Positions 18,659 to 27,284 of a stretch of 47,534 nucleotides of DNA are shown here, piece after piece. The stretch lies in NCBI GenBank assembly GCA_001460835.1, contig CYKH01000587.1:1-47534 (forward strand), in the 5' to 3' direction. Source of the stretch: Bodo saltans. Lineage: Eukaryota; Euglenozoa; Kinetoplastea; Eubodonida; Bodonidae. Under the pieces are notes generated by a model that was not told the origin of the DNA, did no database searches, and was given only the letters and a program-made list of their open reading frames with translations. How positions within the stretch are numbered: the first letter of the stretch is position 1; each line of letters begins with the position of its first letter. The position numbers were made by a program, and so were the translations under genes.

Positions 18659-20698
18659 ATGGGTATCAAAGGGCTGTGGAAGGAGGTGCAGCCAGTGTGC
18701 CGGGCTGGGCACATTTCACAGTTTCGAGGTCTCCGCGTGGGTGTCGACACATACTGTTGGTTGCATCGGGCGGTCATCTCATGCGCAGCGGAGCTAGCTC
18801 TCGGGAAACCGTGTGATAAATATTTGACATTCATGATGAACCGTGTAGACTTGTTACTGCGCTACGGAGTGACGCCGGTGTTGATCTTCGACGGAGATGC
18901 GATGCCGATGAAGCAAGGCACTGACGCGGACCGCAAAGCACGCAGGTCGCAAGCCAACGAAGAAGGACGTCGTTTGCTCGAGCAGGGCGCGATAGACGAG
19001 GCGCATCGAATGTTGGAGAAGTCCCTCGATGTGACGACCGAAATTGCCTTCACCGTATTACAGATCATGCAGGATCGTGGCATCGAGTGCATTGTCGCTC
19101 CGTACGAGGCAGACGCCCAGTTGGGGTACCTGAGTAAGGAGGGATACATCCATGCCGTCATCTCTGAAGACAGTGATCTTATTGTCTATCACTGTGGCAC
19201 GCTACTCGCCAAGATGGACAGCAGTGGATCGTGCGACTGCCTCTACGTGCGGGACTTGCCCAACATCCCGCTGCTTAACCAATTGTCGTACGAGAGCTTC
19301 GTGGTGGGCTGCATCATGAGCGGCTGTGACTACCTTCCTAGCTTGCCCAACGTCGGCATCAAGACAGCGTTCAAACTGATTGGCACCGCAAAAAGCATTC
19401 CATTGTTGATGGAAGCGTTGAGGACACAACACGGCTTCTCTCAGCGGGAACTAGCACCCTACGAAGAGGCCCTCCATAAGGCATTCTACTGCTTTGCACA
19501 CCATCTTGTGTACGACCCGGTGAGGAAGCAGGTGGTGCCGTTCCGACCATTTCCTATTGCCGTCTCCCACCAGGAGGAGTTGATTGGGGCGGGATGGGAC
19601 TCTGACCTTGCGGTGTCGGTGTGCCGGGACTGCGCCGTGGATCCTATCGCGAAGCAGCCGTACACCAAACACCACCAAGCGAACGTGGACATGTACATGA
19701 GGCGCGTCAAGGGCGGCCAGACGTCGCTGACTACATTCAGAGGATTCGAGGAGAAGCGGTCGGCAAAGATTGTGCTCGGAATGGCAGCTGCTGCATCGTC
19801 GTCCTCAGCAACTCGGCGCTTGGCGGACTCACCGGGAATGCGCGAGCCTCGAGGCGAGCAACTTGGTATGCAGTTCATTGGAGCGCAAAACTCAAACGCT
19901 CGGAACCCAAACCGCAGGCAGCTTGTGGTCAGCAAGTACTTCCACGGCGGCCGCGCTGCTGTGATCTCTGACAGCGACGATGATGACAGCGCACCACCAA
20001 CGCCAAACTTGGAAACGCACGCCACAGATAACGGGCTTGACAGCAGCACACAGTGCTCAACAGCAGTGTCAACTGCAGCCAGCCCAGCTCTTTTCACAGT
20101 CCCGTCGCCACTTCCGCTTCTCGTCGCTGATGATGAGGTACATGGTGCGGGGTCGTTCACCGGAGGTAGTCCTCCCCTACAAGAACCCATCGCTGTACCT
20201 CCATCCGTGGTGGTGGCGAGGGGCTGTCCATATGGGTATCCTCAGTGTGGGCAAAGTCATTCCATCTTCCTTAAATGTTTTGAGGGGCGGGGTTGGTCTA
20301 AGGGCGCTGATGGACTCTCGCCCACAAGCACTCAGCAGGACAGTGACGGTGTGACAACACGCCCAGGAAAAAGAGAACGGGAAGACGTTCTTACAAAACC
20401 ATTTGTACCAGCTGCGTCGGACGTCATTGCACTGCGCCGTGTGTTAGGTGCGCCAACGCAAACATCCAATCTTCACACTCCTCAAACCCCCGGCCTGTCA
20501 GACAGCAGCTCAGCCCCTAACACGATCACAAACGGCATCGGAGCAGCCGCGATGAAGAAGCTTCGTTTCATGCCCCCAAAGGTCATGACGACGCCACCAC
20601 CAAGCACTGCCACAAGCACCACAGGATCATCGGCCGGAGTGAGTGACTCAACCAAGGCCGCTGCGGCACTGTTCGAACAATTCACCTTCCGTCGCTGA
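18659..20698 (+). CDS. EXO1: Exonuclease 1 (5'-3' exonuclease/flap endonuclease)
   Basis: A 679-residue member of the Rad2/XPG family. It starts MGIKGLW, needed because the family's N-terminal Gly enters the active site; the open frame runs upstream to 18569 but without an ATG. Metal-binding residues fall at the same numbers as in human EXO1: D30 (GVDTYCW), D78 (FDGD), E150 and D152 (APYEADAQLGYL), D171 and D173 (SEDSDL), plus D224 in GCDYLPSLPNVG before the helix-hairpin-helix. The XPG-N and XPG-I domains span about 1-230 and the nuclease ends near 350. The C-terminal half is Ser/Thr/Pro-rich and looks disordered, with a C523-C530-H534-C540 cluster. EXO1 acts in mismatch repair and in resection of double-strand breaks in the nucleus. 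Confidence 0.93.
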   Translation: MGIKGLWKEVQPVCRAGHISQFRGLRVGVDTYCWLHRAVISCAAELALGKPCDKYLTFMMNRVDLLLRYGVTPVLIFDGDAMPMKQGTDADRKARRSQANEEGRRLLEQGAIDEAHRMLEKSLDVTTEIAFTVLQIMQDRGIECIVAPYEADAQLGYLSKEGYIHAVISEDSDLIVYHCGTLLAKMDSSGSCDCLYVRDLPNIPLLNQLSYESFVVGCIMSGCDYLPSLPNVGIKTAFKLIGTAKSIPLLMEALRTQHGFSQRELAPYEEALHKAFYCFAHHLVYDPVRKQVVPFRPFPIAVSHQEELIGAGWDSDLAVSVCRDCAVDPIAKQPYTKHHQANVDMYMRRVKGGQTSLTTFRGFEEKRSAKIVLGMAAAASSSSATRRLADSPGMREPRGEQLGMQFIGAQNSNARNPNRRQLVVSKYFHGGRAAVISDSDDDDSAPPTPNLETHATDNGLDSSTQCSTAVSTAASPALFTVPSPLPLLVADDEVHGAGSFTGGSPPLQEPIAVPPSVVVARGCPYGYPQCGQSHSIFLKCFEGRGWSKGADGLSPTSTQQDSDGVTTRPGKREREDVLTKPFVPAASDVIALRRVLGAPTQTSNLHTPQTPGLSDSSSAPNTITNGIGAAAMKKLRFMPPKVMTTPPPSTATSTTGSSAGVSDSTKAAAALFEQFTFRR

Positions 20699-20965
20699 CA
20701 ATTGCGCTCCTCGTCGTGTTAGTTACATGATCAGCTGCTCTCGCGAAACGACCCCCACACAGTCTCTCTGCTCACTGCGGTGGGTAATGGCACGAGGGGG
20801 GACGACAACCAGGTCTGCTTCCCATAGATGCACAACGACTCAAATTGCATTCACAATTCACTCTATCGTCCATATCGTCGGCGTGCGTTGCTCACAGTTT
20901 TCACCTTTCTGCTCGCGTTTTTTTCTTTTTGAATGAAAGCATATTGTCATCATTCGATATTGTTT

Positions 20966-22360
20966 ATGAGACGATGCCGCAGCATTTTGCAACAATCGGC
21001 CGCTGAAAAACTCTCACGCCTCCTACCACGGCACCTCCCTAGCGGCACGACGCGACTTCCGGCTTCGGCGCTGGGCTCCGCTGTGATTTCAGAATTTGAG
21101 AAGTTGACCGCAGAACAAGTTGAGGGAGTTGTCGCGTGTATTGATCCTGTCAACGGCTGGTATGAAGTCAACAAGTCCTCCATTGGCGCTTCGCACGACG
21201 CTGAAAATGAAATTTCATTGGTACTTCTCCCAGGCCCTCTTGAGCGCTGGTCTCGAGACCCAACGCAGCTTGTGAGCGTCCTAAGGGCAAGTCTGCGTCA
21301 AGGTAAACGCGGAGCGTTGCTACAAGCACCTCCATCTGCTGCATCCTCTCGTGACGTACTTCACATCACACGCAGCTCGGGTGCATCGCTGTCCAGCTAC
21401 CTTAGAGCTGCATCCACAGCGGCAGCATCTGGGCACACACTTGTAGCTGTCTGTTGTTGGAACAGCAAGCTTGAGGGTGCTCACGGGCTGGAGGCGCCAG
21501 CACTTGAGCAACAGCATCCCCACGCTTTCCACTCCTATTCATTCGACCTGGAACGTGTGAGAGATCAGACGGAGCAACGAAACTTTGAGCCTCATTTATG
21601 TCATGTTGTGATTCCCCTCCCTCATGCGCCATCAATGTCACAGCCGATGCCCCGGGTCTTAACAGACGGGCTTGCTGCATTTTATTCTCGACAAGATCTT
21701 CAACGAACTGAGGTGTCGAGAATAGAAGGAGCACTGCCACGTAGCAAACATCGAGACCTCGAGTCCGCTCACGTTGCTTATCTACGCCTCCAGGCTGTTG
21801 TGGGGGAATACTTATGCACGGAACGTGGCATCCACGCGCCGTACCCGTTCCCAGCCACGTTGCTTCATCATGAGATGCAATGGGGGCTCGTGGAATGTCA
21901 ACTCGGATCCATTCTTCAGGCGATACCTGAATCACAAATGCTTCGCTTCGGAGATAATTTGTTGCTCCCGTTACACAACGCGTTTTTCCAGTCGACAATG
22001 ATGCCAATGCTGCGGATGTTTGCCGAACAACACAACTCCTACAGAGATCGAACGCGACGACATAAACACACTCAGAAGAGTGTGACACAGCAGGCAGCCG
22101 AAATTCCAATCGTAAAGTTCTTTACTTGGACTTGGGAGCGTGTTCTGGAAATGTCTGCCCCTGCTGATTCGGCGATGAGGAGCGATGCTATCACCCCGTC
22201 TGATGAAACGCGGCATCTGTGGAGGCTCTACTTCGAGAAGATTGGACCATTGTCCGCATACGAGGGATATTTGGCGAGGTGGTTCACTTATTTTCCACAC
22301 GCAGTGCAACTGCGCAATGAAAAAGGACTGATGCACGTTTGCTTTTGGAAAAATGTGTAG
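20966..22360 (+). CDS. Hypothetical protein, possibly mitochondrial
   Basis: A 464-residue protein with no domain I recognise. The start is chosen from splice logic: a T-rich tract at 20909-20930 is followed by its first AG at 20938-20939, which would remove the in-frame ATG at 20933 and leave 20966 as the first ATG. The resulting N-terminus, MRRCRSILQQSAAEKLSRLL, is basic, Ser-rich and able to form an amphipathic helix, as in mitochondrial targeting. The remainder looks soluble, with an Ala/Ser-rich region near 140 and a basic His/Arg/Lys patch near 370. Starting at 20933 would add 11 residues. Confidence 0.7.
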   Translation: MRRCRSILQQSAAEKLSRLLPRHLPSGTTRLPASALGSAVISEFEKLTAEQVEGVVACIDPVNGWYEVNKSSIGASHDAENEISLVLLPGPLERWSRDPTQLVSVLRASLRQGKRGALLQAPPSAASSRDVLHITRSSGASLSSYLRAASTAAASGHTLVAVCCWNSKLEGAHGLEAPALEQQHPHAFHSYSFDLERVRDQTEQRNFEPHLCHVVIPLPHAPSMSQPMPRVLTDGLAAFYSRQDLQRTEVSRIEGALPRSKHRDLESAHVAYLRLQAVVGEYLCTERGIHAPYPFPATLLHHEMQWGLVECQLGSILQAIPESQMLRFGDNLLLPLHNAFFQSTMMPMLRMFAEQHNSYRDRTRRHKHTQKSVTQQAAEIPIVKFFTWTWERVLEMSAPADSAMRSDAITPSDETRHLWRLYFEKIGPLSAYEGYLARWFTYFPHAVQLRNEKGLMHVCFWKNV

Positions 22361-22523
22361 AGTGGCTTCCGCGGATTCTGGACCACATTGAATTGGGACG
22401 TGACAACTCAGCTCCACATAACAACAATTTTAATGGTCCCTTGCCTTCTTGCTTAAACTTCGAACAAGCAAACAAACACACAAAAGGGAAATCGGAACAA
22501 AGCGAAGGAATTTCTTTCCCATC

Positions 22524-23003
22524 ATGCAAAACAGACAACAAACGTCCTCCCATCGTGACGCTGTAGTTCGAACCAGATGGCTTCGCAGCGAATCCCCTGA
22601 CGGCAACAGCTTTCCTAGGGAGTTATTGCCGAATACGAACAGTGCTCAACGTGAACATGCACCCCAACCTCCTTTATTGCTTCGTTCCGACCCCGAGGAC
22701 GCGTGGGAGCATGCCAAGGATGAATTTCTTACCCTCCTTGACTTTTTTTCTTGCCACTGCAAACCATTTTGGGGAGCTCGACGTATAGTTGCCGCCCTTA
22801 TCGTGATGGCAGCTATGCAAGGGGGCACGCTAGATCGGCTTTGGCGGCTCCATGTCCTTGAGAGTGGTGGTATATTCATACTGTTCATCTTTGTTTTGCT
22901 TTGGCTGGTTGAGGCGAACACAGCTCGACCCTGTGACGCGTGCCGTCGTATTCTTCGTAGGCGAATAGGCATTACGTGCGCCAACGACGAACCTTGCAGC
23001 TGA
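22524..23003 (+). CDS. Small membrane protein with two hydrophobic segments
   Basis: A 159-residue frame opened by the first ATG after a pyrimidine stretch (22509-22520). The first 70 residues are polar and the Ser/Arg/Pro content suggests disorder. Two hydrophobic segments follow, around 94-112 (IVAALIVMAAMQ) and 121-137 (IFILFIFVLLWLV). The tail holds CDAC, a basic run (RRILRRR) and two more Cys, which could bind a metal. No family is recognised. Because it is short the call rests on the membrane pattern and on the gap it fills, so some doubt remains. Confidence 0.45.
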   Translation: MQNRQQTSSHRDAVVRTRWLRSESPDGNSFPRELLPNTNSAQREHAPQPPLLLRSDPEDAWEHAKDEFLTLLDFFSCHCKPFWGARRIVAALIVMAAMQGGTLDRLWRLHVLESGGIFILFIFVLLWLVEANTARPCDACRRILRRRIGITCANDEPCS

Positions 23004-23075
23004 CCACCACAGACAGAGACAACATCTGCTTACACAAGTTCTCATTGCCGGAACAATCGTCGTTGTGAGGCAAAC

Positions 23076-23102
23076 CTTCACAATCTTCACAATCTTCACA
23101 AA
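23076..23102 (+). repeat. Short tandem repeat, 9-base unit, three copies
   Basis: The unit cttcacaat occurs three times in a row, the last copy with one change. It lies between the small membrane protein and the next gene. Confidence 0.8.
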
Positions 23103-23154
23103 ACATCTGACTTGTCACTAACTTCGTCGTGGGCACAAACCGCTTGAATGTCAG

Positions 23155-23208
23155 TCTTTTCCTCTTTTGTGATCAACTTCTCCTCCGTTACTACGTTTGA
23201 ATGGAAAG
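23155..23208 (+). promoter_or_regulatory. Probable trans-splice acceptor
   Basis: A pyrimidine-rich tract (23155-23199) is followed by its first AG at 23207-23208. This lies after the ATG at 23201 and before the next ATG at 23300, so it favours the shorter start for the following gene. Confidence 0.5.
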
Positions 23209-23299
23209 ACAAAAACACAATACATTACCACATACTTGCCTCACGCACACAACACAACGAGAATCACTCAGCAGTCGTGCAATTCACAACAGTCAAAGA

Positions 23300-24760
23300 A
23301 TGGTCGCTTTCGCTATCTTTGCAGTCATCGGCCTGATCTCAGAAACAATCGCACTAGGCCTGGCAATGTGCAAAATCGTCAACCCTAATTTTGAGCTAGA
23401 CCAGATCAACCTGGATGTCGATCGGGGCGCAACGCACTACAGAGCACTGATGGTGGTTTGCAAGACATTAAGTGCTCCAGTGGCAACGGTTGCCGCGACG
23501 TTTTGTTTGGCCCTCAGGCCACAGCTCTTTCAAGCAGTTTTGCCTGCGGTGTTTGGTCACTACGGTGCTCAGTTACACAAAGCACTCCCTTTACATCCAA
23601 AAGATATTCTTGAGGCGTTCCAGCTGGGAACGGCGTACCGTATGCTGACTCACGAAGGCAACCTGACGTCAGCACTGGACATTGGACAACAAATTGCTGG
23701 GCGGCCAGTGACGGAAGATGAACTTCGCCGCATCCCACAGTTGATGCATGAACACATGAACCACCAAGACATTGTGCAACAAGTTCTCGCCGCGTTCTCC
23801 ATAGTGAACACGATCTGGTTGGTTGCCATTCTTGGACTCTTGGCAACGGTTGGGCCGTTCCTGTACGCACTCCTTAAGCCTCTGCGAGGGTTCCTGTATC
23901 ATCTCTCGGAGGTGCTGCTTGAATACACGATCAAGATTGCCAAGCGTCTTTTCCCCCTTTCCGAAATGCTCCTGTACACATTATCGCTGTACATCCTGGT
24001 GGAGTCCTCGAGGTACCACCACCAGCTCAACCATGGCGTCGATGCATACGGGATGACTGGCGCGATGACTGCGTGCACAGGTGTTGCTGTATTCGGGGCG
24101 GCGTGGGCATACACGACGGTCTTGAACGGAAAACAGCAACACTCTGTCGACGTGGAATACTTTATGACGTTAACGTGGATCCTTGCCTCGTTGCTCTGCT
24201 TACCGCTGGCATACCTTCACCAGAGCCACCTCTTTGGGTACGGCGTTGTCGTGGCTGCATCGGCTGCACTTGGCTTCTCTGCCTTCTCGTCAGGTCTGTG
24301 CACCATGATTGGATTTGAGAGCAGAGATGCCCTCATTCGTGGTGCCGTCGGGTGCGGCAGCATGACTGCAGTTGCCTTTGTAATTCAAACGTTTGGGTTC
24401 CACAACGGTTGGACTACGCCTCTTGTCGAGCCCCTCAGCGTCATGGGCACGTCAGTGTATCTGTTAGCCCTAGACATCCACGCATTCTTGGCTCGTGATT
24501 GGCGCTCTCGAGGTTTCTTCATTGCGAACCTCGTAGTGATAACGGTGGGGAGTCACTTTGTTGGCCTCGCAGGAAGCGCAAACGTTGCCAAAGTATTTGG
24601 CAGCCTCTTCCTGTTTACCGTCGCCTGCGAGAAATTTCCGCGAGGCGAAGCGTTCAAGGTATGGATCTTCGTGATGTTTGCCGTTCTGTACGGTATTTCG
24701 TTGTACGTCAGCCGCAACCCAGAGTTGGTTGTATCGGTTGTGAGTGGCGGCCGCTTGTAA
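23300..24760 (+). CDS. Polytopic membrane protein of unknown function
   Basis: A 486-residue protein with about ten or eleven hydrophobic segments. The first begins directly at the N-terminus (MVAFAIFAVIGLISETIALG). A polar loop of about 70 residues (about 115-175) separates the first three segments from the rest. The last eight lie between about 175 and 480 with short loops, a transporter-like arrangement, though no transporter signature is seen. The start at 23300 is favoured by the splice acceptor; the longer frame from 23201 would add 33 polar residues in front of the first membrane helix. Family unknown. Confidence 0.75.
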   Translation: MVAFAIFAVIGLISETIALGLAMCKIVNPNFELDQINLDVDRGATHYRALMVVCKTLSAPVATVAATFCLALRPQLFQAVLPAVFGHYGAQLHKALPLHPKDILEAFQLGTAYRMLTHEGNLTSALDIGQQIAGRPVTEDELRRIPQLMHEHMNHQDIVQQVLAAFSIVNTIWLVAILGLLATVGPFLYALLKPLRGFLYHLSEVLLEYTIKIAKRLFPLSEMLLYTLSLYILVESSRYHHQLNHGVDAYGMTGAMTACTGVAVFGAAWAYTTVLNGKQQHSVDVEYFMTLTWILASLLCLPLAYLHQSHLFGYGVVVAASAALGFSAFSSGLCTMIGFESRDALIRGAVGCGSMTAVAFVIQTFGFHNGWTTPLVEPLSVMGTSVYLLALDIHAFLARDWRSRGFFIANLVVITVGSHFVGLAGSANVAKVFGSLFLFTVACEKFPRGEAFKVWIFVMFAVLYGISLYVSRNPELVVSVVSGGRL

Positions 24761-25337
24761 CCAGCAACCACAAACTACGGCGCTGAATGCAGGGGTCGTA
24801 TGGCTCATTTCAATGTCATCAGTTTCTTTTGTTTTGATTGAGAGGGTGAACTTCGCACCACCACATTCTCTCTCACTCTCTGCTTTCTTTTTTTTCTCCT
24901 TTTACTTCCTTTTTCATCTCCGTCATTGTGCGGAGATGCCGATTTCCTTCATTGCATTTAACGTTGTGAGGGTGGGACCTCGTCCTACTTCTTTGACTCT
25001 GCTCCACATGCCAATCCTCGAGCGACAAAAATACCTCTTTTTTGTTTTGGTGAGCCCTCATTAAGGTCTTCTGCTGCTCTGTCCTCGCCAATCGATCAAA
25101 AAAGGAAAGATTGTAATAAAACAAACTTGTTGTGCGTGGTTTGTATTGCAAACGCGTACCTCGCTAACCAACTCACGACAATTCCACCAAATAACGCCAA
25201 CGAAAGCAGCAACTTGCGAATCCTTCGTCTCTGGTAGACACACAGGAAACAACGCGAGCAAACAAACAAAAACAAAAAAGTTCCCGAGCCGCTCCTGCCT
25301 CCTGTAACAACTCATTCACTCTCCCTGAAATCGCATT
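24761..25337 (+). other. Long intergenic region with several pyrimidine tracts
   Basis: No gene is seen. T/C-rich tracts lie at about 24862-24922 and 25031-25048. An AG at 25063-25064 is followed by no ATG until 25338, so a clean leader of about 275 bases for the sterol desaturase gene is possible. Confidence 0.45.
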
Positions 25338-26156
25338 ATGGATATTGCTCACGACTTTATCGCTGACTCTCTTGAGCTGGACAAGAGCAACATCTGGACG
25401 AACATTTCGATCATTTTCACAGTGTTGGCGGTGGGAGGGTGCTTCTTTTACTGGAGCTTTGCGACGGCTAGCTACTACTTTTGGTTTGTGTGGAATAAGA
25501 AACGCTTTTTCCCGTTCGAGACGGTCAATGAAGCCGAGCTGCCAGCGCAAATGGCTCACGAGAAGTACATTGCGCTAGCATCGATCCCCCTAATGGCCGT
25601 CCCGATGCTGCCAGCAGCATTGTTTCAATACCGTGGCTACAGCAAGATGTACCGCAGCATCGATGACTACGGGTGGGGATACTTTTTCCTGAGCATCCCG
25701 ATGTTCTTTTTATTCACGGATTGCATGGTCTACTGGTTCCACCGCGGCCTGCACCACCCCATCTTCTACCGCCGCCTCCATAAGCTGCACCACTCCTACC
25801 GCTTTACCAGCCCCTACTCCTCCCATGCCTTCCACCCCCTGGACGGGTTTGGTCAAGGCATTGCGTACTACGTCTTCACGTACATTTTCCCCATGCATAA
25901 TTTGTTGTTTATTGGCATGTTTGTGTTTGTGAACTTCTGGACGATCTCCATCCACGACCAAGTTGACTTTGGTGGCTGCCTTGTGAACACCACCGGCCAC
26001 CACACAATCCACCACGATCAATTCAACTACAACTACGGCCAGTACTTGACGCTGTGGGATCGCATTGGTGGAACGTACAAGGTATCCCAGCAGACGCACT
26101 CCATGTTTGGGAGCACCGAGGACGATGCGATTGTATCGGGCAAGAAGTCAATCTAA
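25338..26156 (+). CDS. ERG3: Sterol C5-desaturase (lathosterol oxidase) family enzyme
   Basis: A 272-residue membrane di-iron oxidase of the fatty acid hydroxylase superfamily. All three histidine boxes are present: H135RGLHH, H148KLHH and H221HTIHH, with the family's SHAFHPLDG at 162-170 and a C-terminal NYGQYLTLWDRIGGTY. Membrane segments lie at about 21-50, 78-97, 112-134 and 172-205. The pattern and length match ERG3/SC5D enzymes, which introduce the C5-C6 double bond into sterols in the ER using cytochrome b5 as electron donor; kinetoplastids make ergosterol-type sterols. Other C-4 or C-5 sterol oxidases of the superfamily are possible, but the box spacing and the conserved tail favour C5. 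Confidence 0.88.
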   Translation: MDIAHDFIADSLELDKSNIWTNISIIFTVLAVGGCFFYWSFATASYYFWFVWNKKRFFPFETVNEAELPAQMAHEKYIALASIPLMAVPMLPAALFQYRGYSKMYRSIDDYGWGYFFLSIPMFFLFTDCMVYWFHRGLHHPIFYRRLHKLHHSYRFTSPYSSHAFHPLDGFGQGIAYYVFTYIFPMHNLLFIGMFVFVNFWTISIHDQVDFGGCLVNTTGHHTIHHDQFNYNYGQYLTLWDRIGGTYKVSQQTHSMFGSTEDDAIVSGKKSI

Positions 26157-26626
26157 GAGCCTTGCACGTTGTGACGAAAACACGAATCTACTTACTAGAG
26201 CGCAAACGAGGAGGGATAAGTTGTTACCACTGCCGAAATGTTTACACAAGGTGTCAAAAGGAAGATGATGATGTAAACGTGAAAAAAGGCAACAAACACG
26301 CGAAGAAATGCGAAAACGCGAATGAAATTAGGTGTGTGGCCATGAAGCCTTTTTCTTTATGGCGGCAAGTTGATGAGTTTTACGAGTGGTAGAACGGACC
26401 GGTGTTATTTACCGTTCTCTTGAAGTGCAGCGAGACAAATATTTCCGAAGATGGCACTTGTTGTTCCCCCACAGCAAAAAATAATATCCACAACATATGC
26501 TTCTGTTTGCGAATGATATGGGACCGGAGCGTGTGTTGCATTTTTTTCCCGTGAAGAACAAGAAGTGGTCAAGTAGTGTCCATAAAAGTACAAATAGAAG
26601 AAAATATCTTCGGAGACCACCGAAAT
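26157..26626 (+). other. Intergenic region with a perfect 7-bp stem hairpin
   Basis: No gene is seen. Bases 26391-26397 (agaacgg) pair perfectly with 26412-26418 (ccgttct) around a 14-base loop. A T/C tract at 26541-26550 followed by AG at 26554-26555 may be the splice acceptor for the transporter gene. Confidence 0.4.
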
Positions 26627-27265
26627 ATGAATTGGGAGTTGAAGTTGCTGGTGGCGTCGCTTTTTGCGACGTCAGCATCCTTCAGCCCCTTCTTCTCGCT
26701 ATTTATGCAGGACAAAGGATTCGATGCTCTTCAAATCGGCACGATGATCAGCTTCTCCCGAGTGATCATGCTCCTCTCCACTCCCACAGCGTGTGCCTAT
26801 GCGGATCGTCATGGCGCTCATCGAGGCCTCCTGGCAACCCTAGCCGCCTTAGCAGGAGGGGTCATTCTCCTTTTCCCTTTAGCCCCATCTGGATCCTTCT
26901 ACATCGTCGCCGGCATATTTGCCTTGTATTCAATTTGTTGCGGCTCAAAGCTGGCGATCTGCGACACCATTGTCCTCCATGCCTGCAAAGGGTTCGCTGA
27001 GAGATATCCGCTACAGCGGTTGTGGGGAAGCATATCCTGGGGAGTCATTGCAATGGCCATTGGGTTGTTCTTGCGGTGGCACCACAGTGAACGAAGAGAA
27101 CAAGGGCTTCCCATCACGTATGAGCTTGTTCCCGTCATCCACGCGTGTTTTCAATTCTGTTTTGCCGTTGTGCTGATGACATTTATCCCACGCAGGGACT
27201 GCCCTTCCACCGTCGAACAAGGAAGAAGAGGAAGCGCTGGAGGAGTTCGAGAACACTGCTGCTGA
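26627..27265 (+). CDS. MFSD6-like major facilitator transporter, N-terminal half (frame-split)
   Basis: Six membrane helices from MNWELKLLVASLFATSASF onward, with the MFS A-motif region at the loop after helix 2 (ACAYADRHGAHRG) and the RLWGSISWG motif typical of the MFSD6/LacY-like branch before helix 5. From about 27190 the frame turns into unlikely sequence and stops at 27265. One base to the right, the frame reads a sensible acidic loop (GTALPPSNKEEEEALEE and on) straight into the second half. So a single net +1 shift near 27186-27200 separates the halves. The frame extends upstream of 26627 without an ATG. Substrate unknown. Confidence 0.75.
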   Translation: MNWELKLLVASLFATSASFSPFFSLFMQDKGFDALQIGTMISFSRVIMLLSTPTACAYADRHGAHRGLLATLAALAGGVILLFPLAPSGSFYIVAGIFALYSICCGSKLAICDTIVLHACKGFAERYPLQRLWGSISWGVIAMAIGLFLRWHHSERREQGLPITYELVPVIHACFQFCFAVVLMTFIPRRDCPSTVEQGRRGSAGGVREHCC

Positions 27266-27284
27266 TGAGCATGCACCTCTCGCG

